Notes under the pieces: generated by a model
What the model was told of the DNA's origin: nothing
The model's database searches: none
What the model saw: the letters and a program-made list of their open reading frames with translations, nothing else
Made by a program: the position numbers and the translations under genes
Part shown: positions 1-7,785 of the stretch, piece by piece
Numbering within the stretch: the first letter of the stretch is position 1
Layout of the letters: every line of letters starts with the position of its first letter
Assembly (NCBI GenBank): GCA_023700825.1
Contig: JAMPYE010000021.1
Location: 1 to 17,953, forward strand
Length of the DNA stretch: 17,953 nucleotides
Direction of reading: 5' to 3'
Source of the DNA: Thermoanaerobaculia bacterium
GTDB taxonomy: Bacteria > Acidobacteriota > Thermoanaerobaculia > Gp7-AA8

Positions 1-401
1 CGGATCGAGCGTGAGTCCTGCGCGCAGAGGGCCTCACGTCGAGCACGAACAGCGCGGCGATCTCGAGCTCGATCGGACCGACCCGGAGCGCGAGTGCACT
101 GCCTAACGTCTTACGAAACGGCCCATGGACTCGAGACTCAAGGTGCGGCGCTGATGCCCGCTTCGAAGGGCCGGTGTGAGGTTCGTGCCGCCAGGCAGAT
201 GCAGTCCGAGAATGCGGCCCCGATCCCGCGGAGCAGGTCGCTCGCGACGCGTGCGTCGCGGGGCCGCCTGCCAGGCAGCCCACTCCACGAAACGACCGGT
301 TCCTCGAAACGCCGCCTGAGGCAGGGATCCAGGGCGCGGAAATCCCCGACTCCGGACCCGGCCAGCGGAAGCATGGGGAATAGCGCCGAGCCGGCAACGC
401 C
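1..401. other. Stretch without a supportable gene
   Basis: I can support no gene here. Short open frames exist on both strands but are Arg/Ser/Pro-rich and look like random high-GC translation. On the minus strand, roughly positions 1-105 read in one frame as a plausible protein-like stretch with the segment VGPIELEIAALFVLDV. No ATG, GTG or TTG precedes that segment in frame, and the first in-frame GTG codons lie within or after it. It could be the beginning of a leftward gene that runs off the window, but this is unproven. Confidence 0.4.
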
Positions 402-1652
402 TTGAAGGCGCGCGTGGGCACCGGTCACGACTCTTACGCCGCGCTTCGGGTCGCGCCTTTCCGGTCGCTCATCGTCAACCGGTTCTGTCTCACGCTCGCG
501 CTGCAGATCCAGGCGGTCGTCGTCGGCTGGCAGGTCTACGAGCGCACGCGCGATCCTCTCGCGCTCGGCTTCATCGGGCTCGCCGAGGCCTTGCCGTTCA
601 TCGGACTGGCACTCTTCGCCGGACACGTCGCCGACAGAAAGGACCGCCGCCGCATCGCGCTGCTGTCGCACTGTGCGCTGTTGCTGTGCGCGCTGGCGCT
701 CTTCGTCCTGGCGCTGAGGCCGGACGCGTTCGCGCCCGACGCCGTATGGCCGATCTACGCGGTGATCTTCGCGAGCGGAATCGCGCGCAGCTTCACCTCC
801 CCCGCGGTCATCGCCTTGAGCGCGCAGCTGGTCCCGCGCGAGCTTTACGGCAACGCCATCGCGTGGCGCACGTCGACGTGGCAGATCGGCGCCGTGGCGG
901 GGCCGGCGGTCGGGGGCCTTCTCTACGGCTTCGGGAGCGCGCGTCTCGCCTACGGCGTCGACGCCGCCCTGATCGCAGTGGCGATCGCCTTCCTCTGGAG
1001 CATCCCCTCGGTGGCTCGCACGACCGCCCCCGTGGCGCAACCGATCGGCGACAGCCTGACGAGCGGCCTCCGCTTCGTTTTTCGACAGCGTCTCGTTCTC
1101 GGGGCGATGACCCTCGACCTCTTCTCGGTGCTCTTCGGAGGAGCGGTCGCACTTCTCCCGATCTTCGCCTCGGACATCCTCCAAGTCGGCCCTCAGGGTC
1201 TCGGCATCCTGCGGGCCGCGCCGGCGATGGGCTCGGCGCTCATGGGCGTCTATCTCGCACATCGGCCGCCGTTCAAGCGCGCCGGCGCGGCGCTGTTCCT
1301 CTGTGTCGCGCTCTTCGGGGTGAGCATGATCGGCTTCGCCCTGTCGCGCAATTTCCTGCTTTCGATCTTCTTCCTCGCGTTCAGCGGCATGGTCGACAAC
1401 GTCAGCATCGTGGTTCGCTCGACCCTGCTTCAGACCCTCACCCCCGAGGAGATGCTCGGGAGGGTGTCGGCGGTCAACCAGATCTTCATCGGCTCGTCGA
1501 ACGAGATTGGCGCCTTCGAATCGGGCGTGGCAGCGTCACTTCTCGGTACCGTCCCCTCGGTCGTTTTCGGCGGCGCGATGACGCTGCTGATCGTCGCGAT
1601 CACGGCGTGGCGGATTCCCGAGCTGCTCCGCCTGCGCGAGATCCGCGCTTAA
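402..1652 (+). CDS. MFS exporter, EntS-like (MFS_3) family
   Basis: Probable inner-membrane proton-coupled exporter of the major facilitator superfamily, 416 residues from the TTG at 402 and about the usual length for 12 helices. The conserved loop 2-3 motif A is present as GHVADRKDRRR (residues 74-84), followed by alternating hydrophobic segments to the C-terminus. The N-terminal pattern (LxIQAVVVGWQVYxxTxDPLALGxIGLAEALP) resembles the EntS/MFS_3 branch that includes enterobactin exporter and many uncharacterised permeases. The substrate cannot be inferred. The start is uncertain: the GTG at 414 has a GAAGG sequence five bases upstream and may be the true start, while the TTG has no clear ribosome-binding site. 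It is followed immediately by a large palindrome that overlaps the stop codon. There is no obvious operon partner. Confidence 0.85.
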   Translation: MKARVGTGHDSYAALRVAPFRSLIVNRFCLTLALQIQAVVVGWQVYERTRDPLALGFIGLAEALPFIGLALFAGHVADRKDRRRIALLSHCALLLCALALFVLALRPDAFAPDAVWPIYAVIFASGIARSFTSPAVIALSAQLVPRELYGNAIAWRTSTWQIGAVAGPAVGGLLYGFGSARLAYGVDAALIAVAIAFLWSIPSVARTTAPVAQPIGDSLTSGLRFVFRQRLVLGAMTLDLFSVLFGGAVALLPIFASDILQVGPQGLGILRAAPAMGSALMGVYLAHRPPFKRAGAALFLCVALFGVSMIGFALSRNFLLSIFFLAFSGMVDNVSIVVRSTLLQTLTPEEMLGRVSAVNQIFIGSSNEIGAFESGVAASLLGTVPSVVFGGAMTLLIVAITAWRIPELLRLREIRA

Positions 1653-1723
1653 GTTGGGGTCACACCTCGAAGACGTACTTAACGCGGCGCGTCAAGTACG
1701 TCTTCGAGGCGTGACCCCACCTT
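1651..1723. repeat. Near-perfect 73-bp palindrome (REP-like hairpin)
   Basis: The arms at 1651-1686 and 1688-1723 are 36 bases each with three mismatches and a single central base. The core of the arm reads CTCGAAGACGTACTT, flanked by GGGGTCAC. Pairing is slightly better in a minus-strand transcript, where two of the three mismatches (1664/1710 and 1681/1693) become G-U pairs. The left arm begins inside the TAA stop of the MFS gene. No T-run follows on either side, so it is not a classic intrinsic terminator. It may be a REP-type mobile palindrome mobilised in trans; no transposase is in the window. Confidence 0.8.
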
Positions 1724-1851
1724 GGCGCCCGGAGGTATGATTCCGCGCAGAGGAAGCGGCCATTCGGGGATTGGAGATCGTCTGATGCATCTTCCGAATC
1801 CTCGATGCCTCAGATCTGAATCCGCTCCCTCTCGAAAAGGAGCGATGAGCC

Positions 1852-2472
1852 ATGAAGATCTCGAGCCGCTCGATTGCAGCCGGCGCGTGTATCCCGCCCA
1901 CCTATGCGATGGGGGTTCCCGGAACTGATGGCCCGGTTCCCGGCCCGAACAAGAGCCCTCACCTCGCGTGGGCGGAGTTTCCGCCGGAGACGAAGTCGTT
2001 CGCGATCGTCTGTCACGACCCCGACGTGCCATCGCGGGGCGATGACGTCAACAAGGCCGGTCGTGTCGTGCCTTACGACCTGCCTCGCGTCGATTTCTAC
2101 CACTGGCTACTGATCGACATCGCTCCGTCGACGACGGAGCTCGCCGAGGGAGTCGACTCGGACGGGATCGTGCCCAAGGGAAAAAGGCCGGGGAGAACCG
2201 CCATCGGCGTGCGCGGGATCAACGACTACACCTCCTGGTTCGGCGACGATCCCGACATGGGGGGTGACTACGGTGGCTACGACGGCCCCTGGCCGCCGTT
2301 CAACGACGAGCGGCTGCACCACTATCATTTCACTGTCTACGCTCTCGACGTCCCCTCGCTCGGTCTTCCCGAGAAGTTCCGAGGCCCCGGCGCGATGGCG
2401 GCGATGAAGGGCCACGTGCTCGACAAGGCCGAGCTCATCGGCACGTATGCGCTGAATCCAACGGCGCGATGA
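1852..2472 (+). CDS. YbhB/YbcL-type phosphatidylethanolamine-binding protein (PEBP) homologue
   Basis: A 206-residue protein of the PEBP/Raf-kinase-inhibitor-like family (bacterial YbhB/YbcL branch), probably cytoplasmic since no signal peptide is seen. Family signatures are present: HDPDVP (residues 55-60), FYHW (82-85), a glycine-rich loop with GPWPP (145-149, where many members have GPCPP) and HHYHF (156-160). These make up the anion/ligand-binding pocket in the family. The physiological role of bacterial members is poorly defined. The ATG start is well supported by AAAAGGAG at 1836-1842, nine bases upstream. It is somewhat longer than the roughly 160-residue E. coli members, mainly through insertions around residues 62-80 and 124-145. 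It stands alone and converges on the isocitrate dehydrogenase gene across a hairpin. Confidence 0.88.
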   Translation: MKISSRSIAAGACIPPTYAMGVPGTDGPVPGPNKSPHLAWAEFPPETKSFAIVCHDPDVPSRGDDVNKAGRVVPYDLPRVDFYHWLLIDIAPSTTELAEGVDSDGIVPKGKRPGRTAIGVRGINDYTSWFGDDPDMGGDYGGYDGPWPPFNDERLHHYHFTVYALDVPSLGLPEKFRGPGAMAAMKGHVLDKAELIGTYALNPTAR

Positions 2473-2535
2473 TTCATTGGGGGAGTCGCACTCCGGGCGG
2501 GCCGGGGTCAATTCTTCGCGCTGCGAGGCTGCCTA

Positions 2536-2578
2536 ACGAGAGGATCGGGCCCCGCGCTCCGGAGCCCGATCCCCTCGT
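2536..2578. terminator. Bidirectional terminator-like hairpin between convergent genes
   Basis: Arms 2536-2550 and 2564-2578 pair over 15 positions with one mismatch (2541/2573) around a 13-base GC-rich loop. The core is GGATCGGGC. It lies between the stops of the rightward PEBP gene and the leftward isocitrate dehydrogenase gene, where a shared terminator is expected. There is no T-run on either strand, so termination efficiency is uncertain. Confidence 0.6.
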
Positions 2579-2596
2579 CAACGGACGTTCCTGCAG

Positions 2597-4819
2597 CTAG
2601 ATCGCGTCGATGATCGCGTTGAGCGTCGCGCTCGGACGCATCGCCTTCGACGTCTTTTCGAAGTCGGGGTGGTAGTAGCCGCCCATGTCGACCGGCTTGC
2701 CCTGCGCCCCGAGGAGCTCTTCGTTGATCTTCGCCTCGTTCTCCGCGAGCTTCTTCGCGATCGAGGTGAACTTCGCCTTCAGCTCGGCGTCCTTCGACTG
2801 CTCGGCCAGAGCCTCCGCCCAGTAGAGCGCGAGATAGAAATGGCTGCCGCGGTTGTCGATCTGGCCGACCTTGCGCGCGGGTGACTTGTTGTTGTCGAGG
2901 AACTTCGCGATCGCCTCGTCGAGCGTGTCGGCGAGCACCTGCGCCTTCTCGTTCCTGAACGTCTGCGCGAGATGCTCGAGCGACGCGGCCAGCGCGGAGA
3001 ACTCGCCCAGCGAGTCCCAGCGGAGGTAGCCCTCCTTCTGGAACTGCTGCACGTGCTTCGGAGCCGAGCCGCCCGCGCCGGTCTCGAACAGTCCGCCCCC
3101 GGCGAGCAGCGGGACGATCGAGAGCATCTTCGCGCTCGTGCCGACCTCGAGAATCGGGAAGAGATCGGTCAGGTAATCACGCAGCACGTTCCCGGTGACG
3201 GAGATCGTGTCGAGCCCCTTGCGAATCCTCTCGAGCGAGTAGCGCATCGCCTTGACCGGCGACATGATCTTGACCTCGAGCCCTTCGATGTCGTGGTCTT
3301 TCAGGTACCGGACCACCTTCGCGATGATGTTGATGTCGTGCGCGCGATTGCTGTCGAGCCAGAAGATGGCTGGAGCGCCGGTCGCCCTCGCCCTCCGGAC
3401 CGCGAGCTTGACCCAGTCCTGAACCGGAATGTCCTTGGCCCGCGACATGCGCCAGACGTCTCCCGCCTCGACCTCGTGCTCCATCAGCACGTTGCCGCTC
3501 GCATCGACGACGCGCACCGTTCCGTCGGACGGAATCTCGAACGTCGTGGGATGCGAGCCGTACTCCTCTGCCTTCTGCGCCATGAGACCGACATTCGGGA
3601 CCGAGCCCATCGTCGCCGGGTTGAGCGCGCCGAACTTCTTGCAGTTCTGGATGATCTCCCCGTAGATCGTCGAGTAGCAGCGATCGGGGATCATCGCCTT
3701 GGTGTCCTGCAGCTTGCCTTCCGCGTTCCACATCTTCCCCGACTCGCGAACGACGACCGGCATCGAGGCATCGACGATGATGTCGTTAGGCACGTGAAGG
3801 TTGGTGATGCCCTTGTCGGAGTCGACCATCGCCAGCGCGGGCCGCCTGGCATACACCGCCTTGATGTCGGCCTCGATCTCCGCGCGCTTCGCGTCCGGCA
3901 GCGACTGTATCTTGTTGTAGAGGTCGCCCAGACCCATGTTGGGATTCACGCCCGCTTCCTTCAGGGCCGCGGAATGCTTGTCGAAGACGTCCTTGTAGAA
4001 GACGTAGACGGCGTGTCCGAAGAGGATCGGATCGGACACCTTCATCATCGTCGCCTTCAGGTGCAGCGACAGCAGCTGCCCGTTCTTCTTCGCGTCCTCG
4101 ATCTGCTCCTCGTAGAACTTCCGGAGAGCCTTCACGCTCATGAAGGTGCCGTCGAGGATCTCCCCCTTCGTCGCGGTGAGCTTGTCCTTCAGGACCGTCG
4201 TCTTGCCGTCCTTGCCGGCCAGCTCGATCCGGAAGTCGCCACCGTTCTCCATCACGATCGACTGCTCGTTTCCGTAGAAGTCGCCGTCGTGCATGTGCGC
4301 GACCTCGGCCTTCGAGTCGGGAGTCCAGGGGCCCAGCTTGTGCGGGTTCTTCTTCGAGAAGTTCTTGACCGCCAGCGGAGCCCGGCGATCCGAGTTGCCT
4401 TCGCGGAGCACGGGGTTCACCGCGCTCCCGAGCACCTTCGCGTACCGCGTCTGGATCGCCTTCTCGGCGTCGTTCGTCGCCACCTCGGGGTAGTCGGGGA
4501 TCTTGTAACCCTGGTCCTGCAGCTCCTTGATCGCTTCCTTCAGCTGCGGCACCGAAGCGCTGATGTTCGGCAGCTTGATGATGTTGGCGTCGGGAGTGAG
4601 ACAGAGCTCGCCGAGCTGGCCCAGATAATCGGGGATTCGCTGGCTCTCAGTCAGCTCCTCGGGGAAGTTGGCGAGGATCCGGCCGGCCAGGGAGATGTTG
4701 CTCGTCTCCACCGAGACCCCCGTTCCCTTCGTGAACGCCTGAACGATCGGGAGCAGAGAGTAGGTCGCCAGCGCCGGTGCTTCGTCAATATCCGTCCAGA
4801 TGATCTTCTTGTCGGTCAT
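2597..4819 (-). CDS. icd: Monomeric NADP-dependent isocitrate dehydrogenase (EC 1.1.1.42)
   Basis: Oxidative decarboxylation of isocitrate to 2-oxoglutarate with NADP+ in the TCA cycle, cytoplasmic. At 740 residues it matches the monomeric IDH family (about 740), unlike the roughly 420-residue dimeric type. Residues align without offset to those recalled for the Azotobacter vinelandii enzyme. Isocitrate and metal ligands are S132, N135, R139, R145, K255, D350, Y420, R547, D548 and D552. NADP phosphate contacts are H589, R600 and R649. All are present, so the enzyme should be active. I chose the ATG at 4819 because AAGGAAG precedes it closely and the protein begins like the family; an open frame continues 69 bases further upstream. 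It is transcribed alone, divergent from the membrane/spermidine-synthase-like gene and convergent with the PEBP gene. Confidence 0.97.
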   Translation of the reverse strand: MTDKKIIWTDIDEAPALATYSLLPIVQAFTKGTGVSVETSNISLAGRILANFPEELTESQRIPDYLGQLGELCLTPDANIIKLPNISASVPQLKEAIKELQDQGYKIPDYPEVATNDAEKAIQTRYAKVLGSAVNPVLREGNSDRRAPLAVKNFSKKNPHKLGPWTPDSKAEVAHMHDGDFYGNEQSIVMENGGDFRIELAGKDGKTTVLKDKLTATKGEILDGTFMSVKALRKFYEEQIEDAKKNGQLLSLHLKATMMKVSDPILFGHAVYVFYKDVFDKHSAALKEAGVNPNMGLGDLYNKIQSLPDAKRAEIEADIKAVYARRPALAMVDSDKGITNLHVPNDIIVDASMPVVVRESGKMWNAEGKLQDTKAMIPDRCYSTIYGEIIQNCKKFGALNPATMGSVPNVGLMAQKAEEYGSHPTTFEIPSDGTVRVVDASGNVLMEHEVEAGDVWRMSRAKDIPVQDWVKLAVRRARATGAPAIFWLDSNRAHDINIIAKVVRYLKDHDIEGLEVKIMSPVKAMRYSLERIRKGLDTISVTGNVLRDYLTDLFPILEVGTSAKMLSIVPLLAGGGLFETGAGGSAPKHVQQFQKEGYLRWDSLGEFSALAASLEHLAQTFRNEKAQVLADTLDEAIAKFLDNNKSPARKVGQIDNRGSHFYLALYWAEALAEQSKDAELKAKFTSIAKKLAENEAKINEELLGAQGKPVDMGGYYHPDFEKTSKAMRPSATLNAIIDAI

Positions 4820-4897
4820 GTCTTCTTCCTTGGTTTTCGTTCGGGTAGAGCAGGCAGATTCGCGAGCCGAAGCCCGCAGTTCGATCACGAGCGGGGG

Positions 4898-4916
4898 CCG
4901 CCGGACGCTCCGGCGG
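4898..4916. other. GC-rich hairpin in the icd leader
   Basis: Perfect 8-bp arms (4898-4905 and 4909-4916) enclose a CGC loop. If icd transcription starts from the adjacent AT-rich island, this hairpin would sit at the very 5' end of the mRNA, about 80 bases before the start codon. That position could stabilise the transcript, but no function is demonstrated. Confidence 0.45.
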
Positions 4917-4921
4917 GCGGT

Positions 4922-4927
4922 ATTATT
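4922..4927 (-). promoter_or_regulatory. Candidate -10 element for icd
   Basis: On the minus strand this hexamer reads AATAAT (five of six matches to TATAAT) inside GGTAATAATACC, an AT island in otherwise GC-rich sequence. No good -35 lies 16-18 bases upstream. The nearest similar hexamer, GTGACA at 4951-4956, is 23 bases away. The call rests on the -10 element alone. Confidence 0.35.
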
Positions 4928-5175
4928 ACCCCACCCCCCTCACCCCACGATGTCACCGCCGTCACACTCGAATGCGGGATCGAAACGGGGTCGAAGACCG
5001 GACTCGCCCGGGGTCTGGACGACCCATGACTCTCCGCGAAGCGCCGTTCAGGCCAAGAACGAGCGGAGGCTCGAACCGCGTCTTCCTCGAGCGCATCGAT
5101 CGATCGAACTGCGATCGGAAGAGAAGCCCTTCACGCCTGCGCTTCGCGCACTTTTTCGTGTAGCATCCAGGCCGC

Positions 5176-7395
5176 ATGGAGAGCCCGGCGGTCTCAGATC
5201 CGTCCCAGAGCGAAACCGACAATCGGACTCTCGACCGAACGACCTGGACAGGCCTGCTCTCGGCGCTCTTTCTCTCCGGCGTGGCCTCGGTTTCGAACCA
5301 GGTCCTCTGGCAGCGGGCACTTCGCGTCTTTCTGGGCGGCAGCGAGACGCTCAGCTCGCTCGTCGTCATCCTGGTCTTCATGCTCGGCCTGGGAATCGGC
5401 GCGGGGTACATGGGACCGCGCGGGTGGAGGTCGCGGCACCCCCTCCGCCTTCTGGCCTTCGTCGAGCTCGGGCTGTTCGCCGTCAACTCGACGCTCGCAT
5501 GGCTTCTCAGTCTCGACCTGCGCGAGAGCGTCTTCGCGCTGCAGACCTTCGCGATGACGCTCGGCATACCGCTCAGGCTCGTCTACGCAGTCGGCGCATT
5601 GCTTGTTCTCTTCCTCCCCACGTTTCTGATGGGGGCAACGATCCCGATCGCGTCCGAAGCGCTGCAGCGGCAGATGGGCGCGACGCGCGCGAGCCTGGTG
5701 CCGAAACTCTTCGCCCTTAACACTCTCGGAGCGGTCATCGGCGCGTTCGGCAGCAGCGCCTACTTCCTTCCCGCATTCGGCCAGACCACCTCGCTCGGAC
5801 TCGCGGCCGGACTCAACCTGGTCGCCGCCGTGGTGCTGTTCGTGCTCGCGAACCGCGTCGCGCCCGTGGCACAAGGAGATCCGAGTCCCGGATGGACGAG
5901 CGGGCCGCTGCGCCACGAGGAACTACTCGGAGCCTGGCTTGGTTTTCTGGCGCTTGGCTACGAGATGTTTCTCTTCCGTCTGGTCACTCTCGTCTACCTG
6001 CCGCTGCCGACGACCTTCGCGAAGACGCTATGCCTGTACCTGCTTTTCTGGTCGCTCGGCGCATTTGCGGCGACCTATCTTCGCGACCGGCTCCGCGCCG
6101 GTCTTCTCCTCGGCGCGCTCGCAGTCGCCGCGATGCCCACTCTCTACGCCCTCGATCGATGGCAGTTCCACTTCAACCTCCTCGGCGTCGGATTGTCGTA
6201 CTTTCTCCCTTGCATCGCGTTCGGTTACGCCTATGGCGTGCTCGTGACGCAAGCCGCGAAGCAGTGGGGAAGCGACGTCGGGCGCTTTTCCGCGCTGAAC
6301 ACCCTCGGCGCGTGCCTCGGCATTCTCTTCTTTACTCTGGTGGGCTACGGATTCGACCAGACTTGGAACGCCTGGCTGATCAGCATCGGTCTCGCGATCG
6401 TGGTGGCACATCTGCTGAACCAGGAGGCAGGGACATCGCGCGGGCGGAAGAGCTGGCGGGCGGCCGAAGTGATCCTCGGAGCGGCAATGCTCGTCGTTCT
6501 GACGATCGCCCTCACGTCGCCCGTCATGCGAACCGAAGACACGATGACTTTCTGGGGACGCGATGGCGTGATTGAAGTGCACAAGGATGGCCACGTGGAG
6601 ATCGACGGCCTCTGGCACACTCGACTCTCGAACGGGACCAACCACGTCGGGGAGCCATACAGCTGGTTGATGGGAGTCGCTCCGGTGCTCGCGCACGCGG
6701 CGGGGCCGATCACCGACGCGCTGGTGATCGGAAACGCCGCGGGCCTGACTGCAGGTACGCTTGCCAGACTCCCCGAATGCCGGGTCGACACCTACGAGAT
6801 CAACAGCACCTGGCGAACGGTGATGGAGCTGTTTCCCCGAGGTACGCTCAGGACGGCCGAGCATCCGCGCATCCGCATCTACTGGCGCGACGCCCGGACC
6901 GGGATGGCCCTGAATCCGAAGAAATACGACGTCATCGTCTCAGCTCCCCTGCATCTCAGCCAGGCGGGCAGCAGTCAGTTGCTCTCGAAGGAGTACCTGA
7001 CCCTTGCCAGGCAGCGACTCAAGCCGGGAGGAGTCTTCGCGCTTCACTCGCACGAAGGGGAGCTCTCCCAGGCGCTCATCATCCAGCGTACCGTGCGCTC
7101 GGTCTTTCCTCACTCGCGCACGGTGCTCGGGGGGAGGATCACGGTGGCCTCCGATTCACCGATCCAGTTCAGCGAGGAGTCGATCGCTGCCCGGCTGCGG
7201 CTGTCCGATCCGTTTCACCAGGAAGTCGCCGCCTACGAACGGAGGCTCGAAGCGTCCGGTAAGGCTCTCCACTTGTTCCTCGATCCGGAGACCGACATTC
7301 GCCTGGGCCCACTCCTGATCACGGACGACCAACCCGTCCTGGAGTATCCCGCCGTGCTCGACCGGCTCCTCGCGAGGGAGATCGACGGGCATTGA
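5176..7395 (+). CDS. Fused multi-spanning membrane protein / spermidine-synthase-like domain
   Basis: A 739-residue protein. Residues about 25-450 form many hydrophobic helices of the type found N-terminal to fused spermidine-synthase-like proteins (LFLSGVASVSNQVLWQR, FMLGLGIGAGY, LPTFLMGATIPI, FALNTLGAVIGAF). Residues about 515-650 form a Rossmann methyltransferase fold typical of aminopropyltransferases: VIGNAAGLTAGT (517-528), acidic YEIN (540-543), D572, then YDVIVSAP (584-591) and LKPGGVFALHSH. The usual catalytic Asp segment after the YDVI strand is absent (SAPLHLSQAG), so polyamine synthesis is doubtful. Its substrate is unknown. The start lacks a clear Shine-Dalgarno sequence; a TAGCAT hexamer at 5161-5166 lies only ten bases before the ATG, which would fit a leaderless mRNA. 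It has no co-directional partner. Confidence 0.8.
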   Translation: MESPAVSDPSQSETDNRTLDRTTWTGLLSALFLSGVASVSNQVLWQRALRVFLGGSETLSSLVVILVFMLGLGIGAGYMGPRGWRSRHPLRLLAFVELGLFAVNSTLAWLLSLDLRESVFALQTFAMTLGIPLRLVYAVGALLVLFLPTFLMGATIPIASEALQRQMGATRASLVPKLFALNTLGAVIGAFGSSAYFLPAFGQTTSLGLAAGLNLVAAVVLFVLANRVAPVAQGDPSPGWTSGPLRHEELLGAWLGFLALGYEMFLFRLVTLVYLPLPTTFAKTLCLYLLFWSLGAFAATYLRDRLRAGLLLGALAVAAMPTLYALDRWQFHFNLLGVGLSYFLPCIAFGYAYGVLVTQAAKQWGSDVGRFSALNTLGACLGILFFTLVGYGFDQTWNAWLISIGLAIVVAHLLNQEAGTSRGRKSWRAAEVILGAAMLVVLTIALTSPVMRTEDTMTFWGRDGVIEVHKDGHVEIDGLWHTRLSNGTNHVGEPYSWLMGVAPVLAHAAGPITDALVIGNAAGLTAGTLARLPECRVDTYEINSTWRTVMELFPRGTLRTAEHPRIRIYWRDARTGMALNPKKYDVIVSAPLHLSQAGSSQLLSKEYLTLARQRLKPGGVFALHSHEGELSQALIIQRTVRSVFPHSRTVLGGRITVASDSPIQFSEESIAARLRLSDPFHQEVAAYERRLEASGKALHLFLDPETDIRLGPLLITDDQPVLEYPAVLDRLLAREIDGH

Positions 7396-7558
7396 CCAGG
7401 TCGTCCAGGGTCGAGAGTGCTCCCTAGACGCACGGGCTTCAACCTCCAGGGACCCAGTAGGTCCGTCTCGCGCGCATCAAACTCGGTTCTTCGGCGTAAC
7501 GACTTCCGATCCCGACCTCAACCTGTGCTACCTGCCCGCAGTTCTCGCGATGCGGCCC

Positions 7559-7587
7559 AAAAAGGAAAAGCCGCCCGTCGGGCGGCT
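7559..7587 (-). terminator. Intrinsic terminator of tRNA-Glu
   Basis: On the minus strand the hairpin AGCCGCCC-GAC-GGGCGGCT (7587-7569, perfect 8-bp stem) is followed directly by TTTCCTTTTT. This is a textbook factor-independent terminator 19 bases beyond the tRNA 3' end. Confidence 0.92.
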
Positions 7588-7605
7588 GGAGCGAACTCGA
7601 TTGTT

Positions 7606-7681
7606 TGGTAGCGCATACGGGATTCGAACCCGTGTTACCGCCGTGAGAGGGCGACGTCCTAGACCCCTAGACGAATGCGCC
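7606..7681 (-). tRNA. tRNA-Glu, anticodon CTC
   Basis: A 76-nt cloverleaf on the minus strand. The acceptor stem is GGCGCAT/ATGCGCT (with a G1-U72 wobble), the discriminator is A73 and CCA is encoded. The D arm is GTCTAGGGGTCTAGGAC and the anticodon stem TCGCC/GGCGG. The anticodon loop is CTCTCAC, giving anticodon CTC, which reads GAG. The T arm is ACGGG-TTCGAAT-CCCGT. The body strongly resembles E. coli tRNA-Glu apart from the anticodon's first base. It has its own promoter-like sequence and terminator, so it is probably a single-gene transcription unit. I see no duplicated 3' end suggesting element integration. Confidence 0.97.
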
Positions 7682-7705
7682 ACAACGTGGCTTTGGGACG
7701 CGCAG

Positions 7706-7734
7706 GGTACAAAACCATGCCTGCGCCTGTCAAG
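7706..7734 (-). promoter_or_regulatory. Candidate promoter of tRNA-Glu
   Basis: On the minus strand a perfect TTGACA -35 box (7734-7729) is followed after 17 bases by the GTACCC region, or after 16 bases by TGTACC (7711-7706), a poor -10 match. Transcription would start near 7699, about 18 bases before the mature tRNA 5' end. The spacing and the consensus -35 support it; the weak -10 lowers confidence. Confidence 0.55.
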
Positions 7735-7785
7735 CGCGGGTAACTTCGTGACGGTGAGGAAGATTCCCCGACGGCCGGGCAACCG

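Larger units (their letters stand above)
4820..5175. other. Divergent intergenic region upstream of icd and the fused membrane gene
   Basis: This 356-bp gap separates two divergent genes and must hold both promoters. Visible items are a GC hairpin at 4898-4916 (CCGCCGGA-CGC-TCCGGCGG), an AT-rich island at 4921-4928 that can serve as a -10 box for icd, and an AT-richer patch CACTTTTTCGTGTAGCAT just before the ATG at 5176. I see no gene in it. Open frames here are continuations of shadows. Confidence 0.5.

Noticed and set aside
138..1262. 374-codon minus-strand open frame
   Set aside because: Antisense to the MFS gene with no recognisable domain; rich in R, E and D.
2972..5029. 685-codon plus-strand open frame
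   Set aside because: Antisense to the monomeric isocitrate dehydrogenase, whose active-site residues are all conserved; composition is shadow-like.
7606..7681. tRNA-Glu as an integrated element's attachment site
   Set aside because: No second copy of the tRNA 3' end and no integrase in the window.
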